Shown: positions 1-8,530 of the stretch, piece by piece
How positions within the stretch are numbered: the first letter of the stretch is position 1
Layout of the letters: each line of letters begins with the position of its first letter
Notes under the pieces: generated by a model
What the model was told of the DNA's origin: nothing
Database searches by the model: none
Seen by the model: only the letters and a program-made list of their open reading frames with translations
From: Pseudomonadota bacterium
Lineage (GTDB): Bacteria > Pseudomonadota > Gammaproteobacteria > Burkholderiales > JABEVD01
Direction: 5' to 3'
Length of the DNA stretch: 64,000 nt
Assembly: GCA_021835845.1 (NCBI GenBank)
Contig: JAKBJU010000007.1
Location: 3,485 to 67,484, forward strand
Program-made: the position numbers and the translations under genes

Positions 1-207
1 TCGGAATCGCAATTGCCCGCCGAAGGCCAGCATCTGGTTGCCCTTGCCCTGCTTGCCGAGCGCGCCATCCAGCTTCATGCCGGCCTGTCCGACTCGGCGG
101 AATGGCACAAGGGAGGGCAAATCGCGCTGCAGCATCTGGGGCTGTCTACAGACGAATTCGGGGAGATCATCGACGATGCCAAGGCTTTCCTGGATGGACA
201 GGACTGA
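1..207 (+). CDS. C-terminal fragment of an unidentified protein (HDOD-like?)
   Basis: The reading frame is open from the first base and ends at a TGA at 205-207, so this is the tail of a gene that starts outside the window. The 68 visible residues are helical, with an Ala/Leu-rich stretch followed by a short Leu-Gly-Leu-Ser turn and an acidic end. That pattern reminds me of the C-terminal part of HDOD-domain signalling proteins, but no diagnostic motif is left, so this is only a suggestion. A TTG at 13 could start a 64-residue ORF, but continuity upstream makes a fragment more likely. The panD promoter follows directly. Confidence 0.5.
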   Translation, partial: SESQLPAEGQHLVALALLAERAIQLHAGLSDSAEWHKGGQIALQHLGLSTDEFGEIIDDAKAFLDGQD

Positions 208-225
208 CTCGCAACCCCCCGATAT

Positions 226-254
226 TTGTCTCGGGGATCGAGTCGATTTATACT
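226..254 (+). promoter_or_regulatory. sigma70-type promoter of panD
   Basis: TTGTCT at 226-231 and TATACT at 249-254 are separated by exactly 17 bases. Transcription would start near 261, leaving a short leader of about 20 bases before the panD start codon. This is pattern matching only; no other promoter-like pair lies between the upstream stop codon and panD. Confidence 0.6.
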
Positions 255-282
255 GTAAGGCTTTTCGATGTCAGAGGCTTTC

Positions 283-663
283 ATGCAAAGAACCATGCTG
301 AGTTCGAAGCTTCACAGAGTGACGGTTACGCACGCCGAACTTCATTACGAGGGTTCCTGCGCGATCGACGAGAACCTGCTCGATGCAGCCGACATTCGGG
401 AGTATCAGCAAATCGACATCTACAACGTGAGCAACGGCGAAAGATTCACGACCTACGCGATCAGGGCGGAAAGGGGGTCGGGCATCATTTCGGTGAATGG
501 CGCGGCCGCGCACAAGGCCTCCCCGGGAGACATCGTGATTATCGCGACCTATGCGCGCTACGACGCATCCGAGCTTGCCAGCTTCAAGCCGAAGCTGATC
601 TATGTGGACGAAGCCAATCGCATCGTGGGGGAGCGCAGCAGCATCCCCCTTCAGGCAGCCTAG
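283..663 (+). CDS. panD: Aspartate 1-decarboxylase PanD
   Basis: Makes beta-alanine from L-aspartate for pantothenate and coenzyme A synthesis in the cytoplasm. The protein matches the family over its whole length: an N-terminal MQRTML-SKLHRV block, the self-cleavage site Gly24-Ser25 inside YEGSCAID (Ser25 becomes the pyruvoyl cofactor), the [10 protein letters not shown] strand and the ISVNGAAAH motif. I chose ATG 283, giving 126 residues as in E. coli. It has an AGAGG ribosome-binding site five bases upstream, whereas the ATG at 268 would add an unusual five-residue extension. The gene is monocistronic, convergent with slyD, and about 30 kb from panB and panC. Confidence 0.97.
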   Translation: MQRTMLSSKLHRVTVTHAELHYEGSCAIDENLLDAADIREYQQIDIYNVSNGERFTTYAIRAERGSGIISVNGAAAHKASPGDIVIIATYARYDASELASFKPKLIYVDEANRIVGERSSIPLQAA

Positions 664-674
664 GGCCTCCCTAG
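660..674. terminator. Palindrome holding both convergent stop codons
   Basis: CTAGGG (660-665), a CCT spacer and CCCTAG (669-674) form a perfect short inverted repeat between panD and slyD. The TAG stop of panD and the TAG stop of slyD on the other strand are both part of the arms. There is no T-tract, so it is at best a weak bidirectional termination hairpin. Confidence 0.4.
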
Positions 675-1147
675 TGGTGGTGGTCCCCGTCGTGGGTATG
701 GCCATGCTCGATCTCTTCTTCCGTGGCAGGACGGACTGCCGTCACTGTGCAGCTGAAAGTCAGCTTCATCCCCGCCAGAGGATGATTGCCGTCTACCACG
801 ACCTTGTCCGGCGTCACGTCGGTTACGGTATAAATCAGCATATCCTCGGACTCTTCCTCTCCCCCTTCGAAGCGCATGCCGACTTCGACTTCGGCGGGAA
901 AAAGCTCTCTCGGCTCGACGCGGATCAGATTGGGGTCGATTTCTCCGAAGGCGTTTTCCGGCTCCATTTCGACCGTGCATGAAAACCCCACTGCCTGCTC
1001 GTGCAAGGCTTCCTCGACCTGGGGAAATATCCCGTCGTAACCGCCATGAAGGTAGCTGACGGGCGCCTCCGTCTTTTCGAGAAGATTGCCGGAATCATCG
1101 GTCAGTTCGAAGTCGAGGGACACGACAGTGTTTTTTTCGATGCGCAT
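671..1147 (-). CDS. slyD: FKBP-type peptidyl-prolyl isomerase SlyD
   Basis: Cytoplasmic prolyl cis-trans isomerase and chaperone with a metal-binding tail. The 158 residues contain an FKBP core split by the insert-in-flap chaperone domain (about residues 65-125), with GYDGIFPQVEEAL near residue 36 and FGEIDPNLI near 67. The NHPLAGM motif near residue 120 is strongly conserved in SlyD. The C-terminus is short and His-rich (HGHTHDGDHHH), like the nickel-binding tail of E. coli SlyD but much shorter. The gene is convergent with panD and divergent from the roxA-like gene. Confidence 0.92.
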   Translation of the reverse strand: MRIEKNTVVSLDFELTDDSGNLLEKTEAPVSYLHGGYDGIFPQVEEALHEQAVGFSCTVEMEPENAFGEIDPNLIRVEPRELFPAEVEVGMRFEGGEEESEDMLIYTVTDVTPDKVVVDGNHPLAGMKLTFSCTVTAVRPATEEEIEHGHTHDGDHHH

Positions 1148-1189
1148 TGAGAGGCCGTCCGTGAAATTGAATTGGTAACGGGATTCTAA

Positions 1190-1219
1190 CCCATTTCACG
1201 ATGTTTTTTTGGATATAAT
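1190..1219 (+). promoter_or_regulatory. Candidate promoter with perfect -10 box for the cupin gene
   Basis: TATAAT lies at 1214-1219 behind a T-tract; no good -35 hexamer is visible 16-18 bases upstream. If this -10 is used, transcription would start close to the ATG at 1227 and the mRNA would be nearly leaderless. That argues against the alternative starts at 1209 (TTG) and 1218 (ATG, which lies inside the box). Confidence 0.35.
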
Positions 1220-1226
1220 GCGAATA

Positions 1227-2342
1227 ATGCTGGGAGATATCGAACCATCCGAATTCCTGCGCGATTACTGGCACAAGAGGCCGCTGCTGATCCGCAACGC
1301 CATTCCGGGCTTCAATGGGCTCTTGAATCCGGAGGAACTGGTCGAGCTCGCCTCGCTGGAAGATGCGCAATCCCGTCTCGTGACTTTCGACAGGAACCGG
1401 TGGTCCCTGGAAAACGGGCCTTTCGAGAAAAGGCGCTTCAGGAAATTGCCGGAATGCTGGACCCTTCTGGTTCAGGGCGTCAATCATTTCCTGCCCGAAG
1501 GCGCGAAACTGCTCGGGCAATTCGATTTCATTCCCCATGCGAGGCTGGACGATCTCATGGTCAGCTTCGCTCCGGACGGCGGCGGGGTGGGACCGCATTT
1601 CGATTCCTACGACGTGTTCCTGCTCCAGGGCATGGGGAGCCGGCGCTGGCAGATTTCTGCGCAGCAGGACTGCGAATTGATTCCGGATGCGCCGCTCAGG
1701 ATACTTGCCCGCTTCGAACCAGAGCAGGAATGGATACTCGAGCCCGGAGACATGCTCTATCTTCCCCCGAAATACGCGCACAACGGCGTGGCGATGGGGA
1801 ATTCGATGACTTATTCGATCGGTTTCAGGGCCCCCTCCCATCAGGAGCTGGCGACCCAGTTCCTGGTCTACCTGCAGGATCATCTGGAAATGGCGGGCAT
1901 GTACGAGGATCCTGATCTGCAAATACAGGAGCATCCCGCGGAGATCGGAGCTGTCATGCAGGAGAAGGTTTCCCGCATCCTGGACCGGATACGCTGGAAA
2001 GACGACGATATCGAGCGCTTTCTCGGAATGTACCTTTCCGAACCCAAACCCCATCTTTTTTTCGATCCGCCCGCACGCCCCGCCTCGGAAATGCGCTTCC
2101 GGGGACAAATCGAAAAATCCGGCGTCCATCTCGACCTCAAGTCGCAGATGCTTTTCACCAGGAAACATCTTTTCATCAATGGAGAAATCCTGTCTTTCGA
2201 CGGGCTGGACAGGGCATTCCTGATGGCGCTTGCAGACCAGCGCGGACTGTTTCCGGCAAAAACCGATCTGGCGACGTCATCCCTGCTCTACCAGTGGTAC
2301 AAGGACGGCTATATTCGAATCGGGAGGCAAATCGATGGCTGA
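1227..2342 (+). CDS. roxA: Ribosomal protein arginine hydroxylase, cupin/JmjC type (RoxA/YcfD)
   Basis: Fe(II)- and 2-oxoglutarate-dependent oxygenase. E. coli YcfD hydroxylates an arginine of ribosomal protein L16, and this protein aligns with it throughout. It shows FLRDYWHKRPLLIR at the N-terminus, GGGVGPHFDSYDVF (metal ligands His and Asp near residues 122-124), a YLPPKYAHNG strand with the second metal-ligand His, and YSIGFRAPS. The C-terminal 140 residues match the YcfD dimerisation and winged-helix region. ATG 1227 is preferred from the promoter position; ATG 1218 or TTG 1209 are possible. The next gene overlaps its stop by eight bases. Confidence 0.88.
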   Translation: MLGDIEPSEFLRDYWHKRPLLIRNAIPGFNGLLNPEELVELASLEDAQSRLVTFDRNRWSLENGPFEKRRFRKLPECWTLLVQGVNHFLPEGAKLLGQFDFIPHARLDDLMVSFAPDGGGVGPHFDSYDVFLLQGMGSRRWQISAQQDCELIPDAPLRILARFEPEQEWILEPGDMLYLPPKYAHNGVAMGNSMTYSIGFRAPSHQELATQFLVYLQDHLEMAGMYEDPDLQIQEHPAEIGAVMQEKVSRILDRIRWKDDDIERFLGMYLSEPKPHLFFDPPARPASEMRFRGQIEKSGVHLDLKSQMLFTRKHLFINGEILSFDGLDRAFLMALADQRGLFPAKTDLATSSLLYQWYKDGYIRIGRQIDG

Positions 2343-2820
2343 ACCCAGACACCAGAAGCTCGATGGCCTCGCCGAATATTCGGATGCCATCGACGAGCTC
2401 ATCGGACTGGCAAGGCACCATGTCCGGATTTTCGATTACAACCTAGAGAATATGGGATTCAATTCCCGTGACAGGCATGACAGGCTGCACGCCTTTCTGC
2501 TCGCCAATCCCGAGAACCGGCTGTCGATCGTCGTGCACAACCCGGACTATCTGGACGGACATTGCCCACGCATGATCATGCTGCTGCGGCGCTTCGGCCA
2601 CAACATGGCGATCCGCCGCACCCTTCCGGCAATTTCAGAAGTCTGCGCCCCCTTCTGCCTTGCAGACGGCGACCATTATGTGCGCCGCTTCCATTTCGAC
2701 GACCCGAGAGGCATTTCAGGCCAGAACGATCCCCACGAAGGCAGGCTGCTCATGCAACGCTTCGAGCAGATCTGGGCCGCTTCGGAGGCGGCGATTCAGA
2801 CCGATTTGGCGGGGCTATAA
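2335..2820 (+). CDS. Conserved betaproteobacterial protein, DUF7931-like
   Basis: A 161-residue soluble protein with no signal peptide or membrane segment. It overlaps the end of the cupin gene by eight bases (ATGGCTGA), so the two are probably translationally coupled. The start is supported by GGGAGG seven bases upstream. The order cupin oxygenase followed by a protein of this kind (once labelled acetyltransferase-related) is, as I recall, common in betaproteobacteria. The visible features are a FDYNLENMGFNSRDRHD block, several conserved His and Arg residues and a YVRRFHFDDPRG motif. It shows none of the usual GNAT acetyl-CoA loop motif, and I do not assign a function. Confidence 0.7.
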   Translation: MAEPRHQKLDGLAEYSDAIDELIGLARHHVRIFDYNLENMGFNSRDRHDRLHAFLLANPENRLSIVVHNPDYLDGHCPRMIMLLRRFGHNMAIRRTLPAISEVCAPFCLADGDHYVRRFHFDDPRGISGQNDPHEGRLLMQRFEQIWAASEAAIQTDLAGL

Positions 2821-2950
2821 GAAAAAACGCATAGACCACTGGAAAATTTTGTCAAACCTGCTAGAATCGCAGAGTCGGTCAAACTCGAAGCTTTCGGATG
2901 ACCGATTGCTATTCAGGTTTTGTATCAACTTTAATTTAGGGAATAATATA

Positions 2951-3193
2951 ATGAACCGCTCGCTCCTCCTTGCTGCCTTGCTTGGCCTTACCTTGACCGC
3001 TTGTGGCGAAAAGCCTGCCCCGGCTCCCGAAGCGCCTGCTGCTGAAGCGCCTGCTGCTGCTCCCGCAGCGCCTGCCGCTCCTGCTGCCGACGCATCCGCT
3101 GCCGCTCCTGCTGCCGATGCATCCGCTGCTGCACCTGCTGCACCTGCTGCACCTGCTGCACCTGCTGCACCTGCTGCACCTGCTGCAAACTAA
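2951..3193 (+). CDS. Small Ala/Pro-repeat lipoprotein
   Basis: Eighty residues: a short signal peptide ending in the lipobox LTAC (Cys18) followed by a mature part made almost only of Ala and Pro. The mature tail starts with EAPAAEAPAA-type units and ends in repeated Ala-Ala-Pro triplets. It is likely an outer-membrane-anchored, extended periplasmic peptide. The function is unknown; such tails are seen in spacer or cell-wall-contacting lipoproteins. The tail DNA is a tandem nine-base repeat, so length variation between strains is expected. A strong terminator follows 13 bases after the stop. Confidence 0.75.
   Translation: MNRSLLLAALLGLTLTACGEKPAPAPEAPAAEAPAAAPAAPAAPAADASAAAPAADASAAAPAAPAAPAAPAAPAAPAAN
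3131..3187 (+). repeat. Nine-base tandem repeat in lipoprotein gene
   Basis: Six perfect copies of GCACCTGCT run from 3131 to 3184, followed by GCA. They encode Ala-Pro-Ala units in frame. The less regular copies just upstream (from about 3050) have the same pattern with other Ala and Pro codons, so the perfect part looks recently amplified. Confidence 0.95.
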
Positions 3194-3205
3194 GCATCAC
3201 AGCGC

Positions 3206-3236
3206 AAAAAAAGCCGGCCTTGCGCCGGCTTTTTTG
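3206..3236. terminator. Bidirectional rho-independent terminator
   Basis: AAGCCGGC (3211-3218), loop CTTGC, GCCGGCTT (3224-3231), with an A-run before and a T-run after the stem. It serves the lipoprotein gene on the plus strand and the MBL hydrolase gene, which ends at 3239, on the minus strand. Confidence 0.9.
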
Positions 3237-3238
3237 TT

Positions 3239-4006
3239 TCAGACTATCTGACGCCAGCCAAACCCTTCCTTCTGGCAGGCAATCCCGATCCATTCTTCGC
3301 TGCAGTTCATTGCCTGGCTCAATGCGTTCCTGGCCAGCCGGGGAGTGTTGTTTTTCTGGCTGAGATGGGCGGCGATGACATGCTGCAGGCGGCTCCGGTC
3401 CAGCCTTGAAAGCAATTCAGAAGAACTCCGGTTTTCGAGATGACCGAATCGGCCCGAGATGCGCCTGATAAGGCTGGGAGGATAATTGCTGTTCGCCAGC
3501 ATTTGCGCATCATGGTTGCACTCCAGAACCAGCGCATGGCATCCGCTCAAGGTCGCCTCGATATGCGGGGTCGAGCAGCCGACATCGGTGATCACGCCAA
3601 GCCGGGTCGCGCCGTTTCCGAATACGAACTGGACCGGCTCACGCGCATCGTGCGGAACGGGAAAAGGCTCGATTTCGATATCGCCTATCCCGAAGCGCTG
3701 ATAGCCTTCGATCATGCAAACCTTCGGCAGGAGCGAATAGGCATCCTGATCAGCCCTGAAAGTGCCGTGAGTCATCCACACGGGCAGGTTGAACTTCCTT
3801 GCGAAGCGAACGACACCGCCCGCATGGTCTTCATGCTCGTGCGTGACGAGAATTCCGGAAAGGTCTTCGGGCGACAGTGAAAGACGTGAGAGCCGGGATA
3901 CGGCCTCACGCAATCCGAGTCCGCAATCGAGCATGATGCATGTCCCGCCCGACTCGACAACCAGCGCATTGGCTTCGCTGCCGCTGGCAAGAGAGGCGAA
4001 GCGCAT
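3239..4006 (-). CDS. MBL-fold metal-dependent hydrolase (YycJ/WalJ-like)
   Basis: A 255-residue cytoplasmic metallo-beta-lactamase-fold protein. It begins MRFASLASGSEANA, as in the YycJ/VicX branch, and carries the two-metal signature THEHEDHAGG near residue 55, further ligands in PVPHDA and CNHDA, and a late AAHLSQKNN motif. YycJ-type proteins have been linked to nuclease activity, but the substrate here is unknown. The gene is four bases downstream of bamC and probably the last gene of the bamC-dapA transcript. The spacing to the shared terminator fits this. Confidence 0.85.
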   Translation of the reverse strand: MRFASLASGSEANALVVESGGTCIMLDCGLGLREAVSRLSRLSLSPEDLSGILVTHEHEDHAGGVVRFARKFNLPVWMTHGTFRADQDAYSLLPKVCMIEGYQRFGIGDIEIEPFPVPHDAREPVQFVFGNGATRLGVITDVGCSTPHIEATLSGCHALVLECNHDAQMLANSNYPPSLIRRISGRFGHLENRSSSELLSRLDRSRLQHVIAAHLSQKNNTPRLARNALSQAMNCSEEWIGIACQKEGFGWRQIV

Positions 4007-4010
4007 GCAG

Positions 4011-4646
4011 CTACTTCAACTGTTCGTAAAGCATTTCCAGTATTTTTGCGGAAGTTCCGGTATGTTCGTGAAAACCGTCCCTGTCGAGCACGGAAACTGC
4101 GCTGCCTGCGCCAGTTGACTGAACCTGGATTTGGTATTTCCGGGGCTCGGCTTTTTTCTTGTCCTTCCAGAACTCCAGGCTGGAAAAGAATCCCTTGTCT
4201 TCCTGTTTCTTTTCGGGATCGGCATAGCTCACGAAATAGATCCCTTTCACTCTGTCCTGATCGTCGACAGTAAAGCCGGCCTTGTCGAGGGCAACGCCCA
4301 CGCGGCGCCAGGCATGATCGACCGGAATATCGAGAGAGATGCTGTTATCCTGCTCGGAAAGCTTGGCATGCGCAGCTTCCGGCGGGGTGCTGTCCTGGAT
4401 GGGCTGGGCCGCCGGCAAGGCAATAGCCGTGGCGGCAGCGCTGCCGCCGGAAGGGGCCGCAGGCACGCTGTAGCGATCGTTTTCCGCAGGCTTGGTGAGG
4501 TCAGGCGGCACTTCGAGAGGAGAACCCTCCTTTGCCGACTTGTATGCGTCATCCTGCTTCTTCATGAACGGCAGATGGCTGCATCCCGAAACCAGGAGCA
4601 TCGAAGAACACAGGGCGATCATGAAGTGCAGGCGGTGATTTTTCAT
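4011..4646 (-). CDS. bamC: Outer membrane protein assembly factor BamC
   Basis: Lipoprotein of the Bam complex that inserts beta-barrel proteins into the outer membrane. The start at 4646 gives a signal peptide with lipobox VSGC (Cys21), then a Pro-rich flexible region containing LEVPPDLTKP, which is the conserved BamD-binding element of BamC. A C-terminal helix-grip domain contains HAWRRVGVALDKAGF and GIYFVSYADP. The frame is open further upstream but only as antisense to dapA. It lies directly behind dapA, the conserved dapA-bamC order of proteobacteria, and has one C-terminal domain rather than the two of E. coli. Confidence 0.93.
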   Translation of the reverse strand: MKNHRLHFMIALCSSMLLVSGCSHLPFMKKQDDAYKSAKEGSPLEVPPDLTKPAENDRYSVPAAPSGGSAAATAIALPAAQPIQDSTPPEAAHAKLSEQDNSISLDIPVDHAWRRVGVALDKAGFTVDDQDRVKGIYFVSYADPEKKQEDKGFFSSLEFWKDKKKAEPRKYQIQVQSTGAGSAVSVLDRDGFHEHTGTSAKILEMLYEQLK

Positions 4647-4669
4647 AATTCCATTCCGAATCTTACGTT

Positions 4670-5548
4670 TCATAGGGTGATCCCGGCGCTTCTCATTGCA
4701 GCAAGCACGGTCTCGTGATGGCAGCTTTGAAGCTGCGTCATGGGCAGCCGCATGGCGGGGCCGATCAGCCCCATTTGCGAAACGGCCCATTTTACAGGAA
4801 TCGGGTTCGCCTCGACAAAAAGCTTGCGATGCAGCGAAAGCAGCTTGTCGTTGATTTCGCGCGCAAGGGACACGTTCCCGGCAAGGGCGGCCTCGCACAT
4901 TTCATGCATCAGTTTCGGCGCAACATTGGCAGTGACCGAAATGACGCCTCGTCCGCCGAGGAGCATCAGGGCAAGCGCGCTCGCGTCGTCTCCGCTGTAA
5001 ACCGAGAAATCCCCCGGCGCATTGCGCACAAGGTCGGAGCCTCGCTCGATGTTCCCGGTCGCATCCTTGATGCCCACGATGTTGGCTATTTCGGCGAGCC
5101 TCAGCACGGTTTCGTTGGCGATGTCCGCAACCGTCCTGCCGGGAACATTGTAGAGGATCATCGGCATATCGACGGCTTCCGCGATCGCCCTGAAATGCAG
5201 ATAGAGCCCTTCCTGGGTAGGCTTGTTGTAGTAGGGAACGACGGAAAGGGTGGCGTCCGCACCGGCCTCTTTCGCATAGCGCGAAAGCTCGATCGCTTCC
5301 CGCGTCGAGTTCGCTCCGGTCCCCGCGATCACAGGAATCCGTCCTGCCGCATGCTCGACGACAGTGGCGATCAGGAGGCGATGCTCTTCGAAATCCACCG
5401 TGGGCGACTCGCCCGTCGTGCCGACGACGACGATGCCGTCCGTTTTTTCGGCGATGTGGAAATCGACGAGCGAGCGGAGCCCCGCGAGATCCAGTGACCC
5501 GTCATCCTGCATGGGCGTGACTATCGCAGCCAGACTGCCTTTGAGCAT
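4670..5548 (-). CDS. dapA: 4-hydroxy-tetrahydrodipicolinate synthase DapA
   Basis: First committed enzyme of lysine and diaminopimelate synthesis, condensing pyruvate with aspartate semialdehyde. It is 292 residues, the normal length for the TIM-barrel family. Visible motifs are GTTGESPTV (pyruvate binding), the [11 protein letters not shown] block, YNVPGRT, and the Schiff-base lysine in GIKDATGN near residue 161. The start [13 protein letters not shown] is canonical. It lies upstream of bamC with a 23-base gap and downstream of the ABC exporter gene, and is probably co-transcribed with both. Confidence 0.97.
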   Translation of the reverse strand: MLKGSLAAIVTPMQDDGSLDLAGLRSLVDFHIAEKTDGIVVVGTTGESPTVDFEEHRLLIATVVEHAAGRIPVIAGTGANSTREAIELSRYAKEAGADATLSVVPYYNKPTQEGLYLHFRAIAEAVDMPMILYNVPGRTVADIANETVLRLAEIANIVGIKDATGNIERGSDLVRNAPGDFSVYSGDDASALALMLLGGRGVISVTANVAPKLMHEMCEAALAGNVSLAREINDKLLSLHRKLFVEANPIPVKWAVSQMGLIGPAMRLPMTQLQSCHHETVLAAMRSAGITL

Positions 5549-5571
5549 AATTCCGAACTTCTGAAAATTGA

Positions 5572-7356
5572 TTATTCTACCTGATTATTTTCAGGCGCCG
5601 TAATCTTTTCCTCCTGCTGCTGCAGCATCCACATGCCGGCATAGGTGCCGCCCTTATCGAGAAGCATCCTGTGCGTACCCTGCTCGATGATCCTGCCCTT
5701 GTCCATGACAAGAATCAGGTCGGCATCGACGATCGTGGAAAGCCTGTGCGCAATGACAAGGGTGGTGCGGTTTCTGGCAATCTTCTTGAGCTCCATCTGG
5801 ATGTTCTTTTCCGATTTCGAGTCGAGTGCCGAAGTCGCCTCGTCGAAGATCAGCACGGCAGGTTTCTTCAATATCGCCCTGGCGATGGCTATGCGCTGCT
5901 TCTCCCCTCCGGAGAGCTTGAGCCCACGCTCTCCGACCAGAGTGTCGTACCCTTGCGGCAGGGAAGAAACGAAGTCGTGGATATGCGCCATTTTCGCAGC
6001 CTCGAGAACCTCCTCGCGGCTCGCAGCGAGCCTGCCGTAAGCGATGTTGTAATAGATGCTGTCGTTGAAAAGGACGGTATCCTGAGGCACGATCCCGATC
6101 GCCGAGCGCAGCGACTTTTGCGTGACATCCCGGACATCCTGGTCGGATATCATTATCCTGCCGCGATCCGCTTCGTAGAACCTGAAGAGCAGTCTCGCCA
6201 GGGTCGATTTTCCAGAACCGCTGTGACCGACCACGGCAACCGTCTTCCCCGCCGGAATTTCGAAGCTGATGTCGTGAAGGATCTGGCGGTTTCCTTCATA
6301 GCCGAAATCGACATGTTCGAACCGGACCTGAGCCTGCCCGGGAACCAGATCCTGCGCATCTTCCCTGTCCCGGATTTCGGGATACTGCTCCAGAAGAGCG
6401 AACATTCTTTCCATGTCGGCAAGGGAATGCCTGATCTCGCGATAGACGAACCCCAGGAAATTGAGCGGCATGTACAGCTGGAGCATGTAAGCATTCACCA
6501 GGACGAGATCCCCGATGGTCATTTTCTTCTCGACCACGCCTTTTGCGGCCAGCCACATCAGGATCGTGATCCCGACCGCGATGATCGCGCTTTGCCCGGC
6601 ATTGAGCCAGGCCAGCGAAGTCTGGTTGCGCACCGCTGCGTTCTCCCAGCTTTCCAGGCTTTCGTCGTAGCGCCCCGCCTCGAAGGCCTCGTTGGAGAAA
6701 TACTTGACCGTTTCGTAATTGAGCAGGCTGTCGATTGCGCGCGTGTTGGCTTTCGAGTCCATGTCGTTCATGGTCCTGCGGAAAATCATGCGCCATTCGG
6801 TGATGGCGAGGGTGAAGCCGATGTAGACAAGGAGGGTGATGCAGATGATGACCGCGAACCAGAGGTCGTACTTCGAGAGCAGGATCACCGCGACGAGCGC
6901 GATCTCGACGATGGTCGGAATGATGTTGAACAGCATGAAATTGAGCAGGAAGCTGATGCCCTTGGTGCCGCGCTCGATGTCCCTCGACATGCCGCCGGTC
7001 TGCCGTTCGAGATGAAAGCGCAGGCTGAGCGAATGCAGGTGGAGGAATATTTTCAGCGCGACGCGGCGTATCGCGCGCTGCGTCACCTTGGCGAATACCG
7101 CATCGCGCAGCTCGCCGAAAAACGTGCCGAGAAATCTCAGCAGCCCGTAGGCAAGCAGCAGGAAAACCGGCAGAAAAACCACGCTGTTTCTGGCATCGAG
7201 GGCATCCACGACATGCTTGAAAAGGATGGGCACGGTGACGCCTGCAGCCTTTGCCAGGATCAGGAAAAGCGCCGCGAGCGCCACCCTCCCCCTGAATTCC
7301 AGGAGGTAGGGAATCAGGGTTCTGACGGTTTTCCAGTCGCTCCTACCTGAACTCAT
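5572..7356 (-). CDS. ATM1/HMT1-type ABC exporter (fused permease-ATPase)
   Basis: A half-transporter of 594 residues. The N-terminal membrane domain has about six helices (residues 20-320), and the C-terminal ATPase has Walker [10 protein letters not shown] near 375, signature LSGGEKQR near 479 and Walker [13 protein letters not shown] near 500. The membrane-domain motifs ([35 protein letters not shown]) are those of the ABCB7/ATM1 branch, whose bacterial members export glutathione-linked metals or sulfur compounds. The cargo here is an inference. It overlaps clsB by 14 bases, so it belongs to the same minus-strand transcript. Confidence 0.9.
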   Translation of the reverse strand: MSSGRSDWKTVRTLIPYLLEFRGRVALAALFLILAKAAGVTVPILFKHVVDALDARNSVVFLPVFLLLAYGLLRFLGTFFGELRDAVFAKVTQRAIRRVALKIFLHLHSLSLRFHLERQTGGMSRDIERGTKGISFLLNFMLFNIIPTIVEIALVAVILLSKYDLWFAVIICITLLVYIGFTLAITEWRMIFRRTMNDMDSKANTRAIDSLLNYETVKYFSNEAFEAGRYDESLESWENAAVRNQTSLAWLNAGQSAIIAVGITILMWLAAKGVVEKKMTIGDLVLVNAYMLQLYMPLNFLGFVYREIRHSLADMERMFALLEQYPEIRDREDAQDLVPGQAQVRFEHVDFGYEGNRQILHDISFEIPAGKTVAVVGHSGSGKSTLARLLFRFYEADRGRIMISDQDVRDVTQKSLRSAIGIVPQDTVLFNDSIYYNIAYGRLAASREEVLEAAKMAHIHDFVSSLPQGYDTLVGERGLKLSGGEKQRIAIARAILKKPAVLIFDEATSALDSKSEKNIQMELKKIARNRTTLVIAHRLSTIVDADLILVMDKGRIIEQGTHRMLLDKGGTYAGMWMLQQQEEKITAPENNQVE

Positions 7357-8530
7357 GGTCCCTTCCGTAGCCTGCCATGCCGGTCAGGAACCTGACCAAT
7401 CCGTAGCTCAGCCATGTCATGAAGCGGGTGGTGATCGGCTGCCTCGCCCAGCTGTCCGGGAGCAGCCTGCTGGAATCGCTTGCGATCGCATCCAGCAGGC
7501 TTTGCCTCAGCTCGTGCGCGAAAGGCTCGTCCCTGATCACCACGTTGGCCTCCCTGGCAAGAAGCAGGCTGAACGGGTCGATGTTGGACGAGCCCACGGT
7601 CGTCCAGCGCCCGTCGATCACGGCAACCTTGGCGTGCATCAGGCTCCTGTGATACTCGTGGATTTCGATTCCGGAATCGAGGAATTTGCCGTAAAGCGCC
7701 CGGGTGGCGTAGTGCAGCAGCAGGTATTCCACCTTCCCCTGCAGCAGCAGGACGACGCGCACCCCTCGCGAGGCGGCATCGACGAGCGCATGGCGGAAGC
7801 TCAGCCCGGGAAAGAAGTAGGCGTTCGCAATGATGATTTCCCGCTTCGCGGAGGCGATGGCGCGCAGATAGGCGAGTTCGATATTGCGGCGATGGCGCAG
7901 GTTGTCGCGCACCAGAAATGCCGCAACCTGATCCCCGGGTTTTTCATGGTTATTCGGGGTGAATTTTTCCTTCCAGGGCTTTCTCAGGTGTATCCACGCG
8001 CGCAGGATCCAGAGATTCCTGACCGAACGATGGATGTCGGATACCAGGGGGCCGCGGATTTCGACGGCATAATCGAAGCGGGGAGGAATGCTCTCTCCCC
8101 TGATCGGGATGCCCGGTATGTTCCTGTCGTCGATGACATTGATTCCGCCGACGAAGCCGATTCTTCCGTCGATGACGGCGAGCTTCCGGTGCAGTCTTCT
8201 CAGGCGGCTGCGCCGCAGTGTCCAGGGGGAAGTCCTTTGCCCGAAAAAGAGCACATGGACCCCGGCATTTCCCAATGTCTCGACGAATGCCTCCGGAAGC
8301 TTCCTGGAACCGAAGCCGTCGATCATGAGATGAACGGAAGCCCCCCTTTTTGCGGCGCGAATCAAGGCCTCTCCGATCCTGACTCCCGCACTGTCCTGCT
8401 CGAAGATGTAGGTTTCCAGGAAAACTTCATGCGCAGCGCTGTCCAGGGCGGCTTCGAGGGCGGGGAAATAGGCATCGCCGTTCTTCAGGAGCCTGATGGC
8501 ATTTCCGGAAACGAAGCGCTCGCCTCTCAT
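7343..8530 (-). CDS. clsB: Cardiolipin synthase B, phospholipase D family
   Basis: Makes cardiolipin or related phospholipids at the inner membrane. The 395 residues hold two HKD motifs, HRKLAVIDGRIGFVGG near residue 112 and HAKVAVIDGRWTTVGSSN near 297. There is no N-terminal transmembrane pair, as in ClsB/YbhO rather than ClsA. I place the start at 8530, where ATG overlaps the stop of the preceding gene as ATGA; the longer open frame upstream is antisense-like overlap with that gene. The pairing with an endonuclease/exonuclease/phosphatase-family gene matches ybhP-ybhO of E. coli. Confidence 0.92.
   Translation of the reverse strand: MRGERFVSGNAIRLLKNGDAYFPALEAALDSAAHEVFLETYIFEQDSAGVRIGEALIRAAKRGASVHLMIDGFGSRKLPEAFVETLGNAGVHVLFFGQRTSPWTLRRSRLRRLHRKLAVIDGRIGFVGGINVIDDRNIPGIPIRGESIPPRFDYAVEIRGPLVSDIHRSVRNLWILRAWIHLRKPWKEKFTPNNHEKPGDQVAAFLVRDNLRHRRNIELAYLRAIASAKREIIIANAYFFPGLSFRHALVDAASRGVRVVLLLQGKVEYLLLHYATRALYGKFLDSGIEIHEYHRSLMHAKVAVIDGRWTTVGSSNIDPFSLLLAREANVVIRDEPFAHELRQSLLDAIASDSSRLLPDSWARQPITTRFMTWLSYGLVRFLTGMAGYGRDHEFR

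Noticed and set aside
2849..2867. TTGTCA followed by TAGAAT before the lipoprotein gene
   Set aside because: Only seven bases separate the two boxes, so they cannot form one promoter.
3131..3187. Regular repeats as a CRISPR array
   Set aside because: Nine-base coding repeats with no spacers and no cas genes anywhere in the window.
5671..7350. Plus-strand open frame of 559 codons opposite the ABC exporter
   Set aside because: Charged low-complexity shadow without domain motifs; the opposite strand has all Walker and signature motifs.
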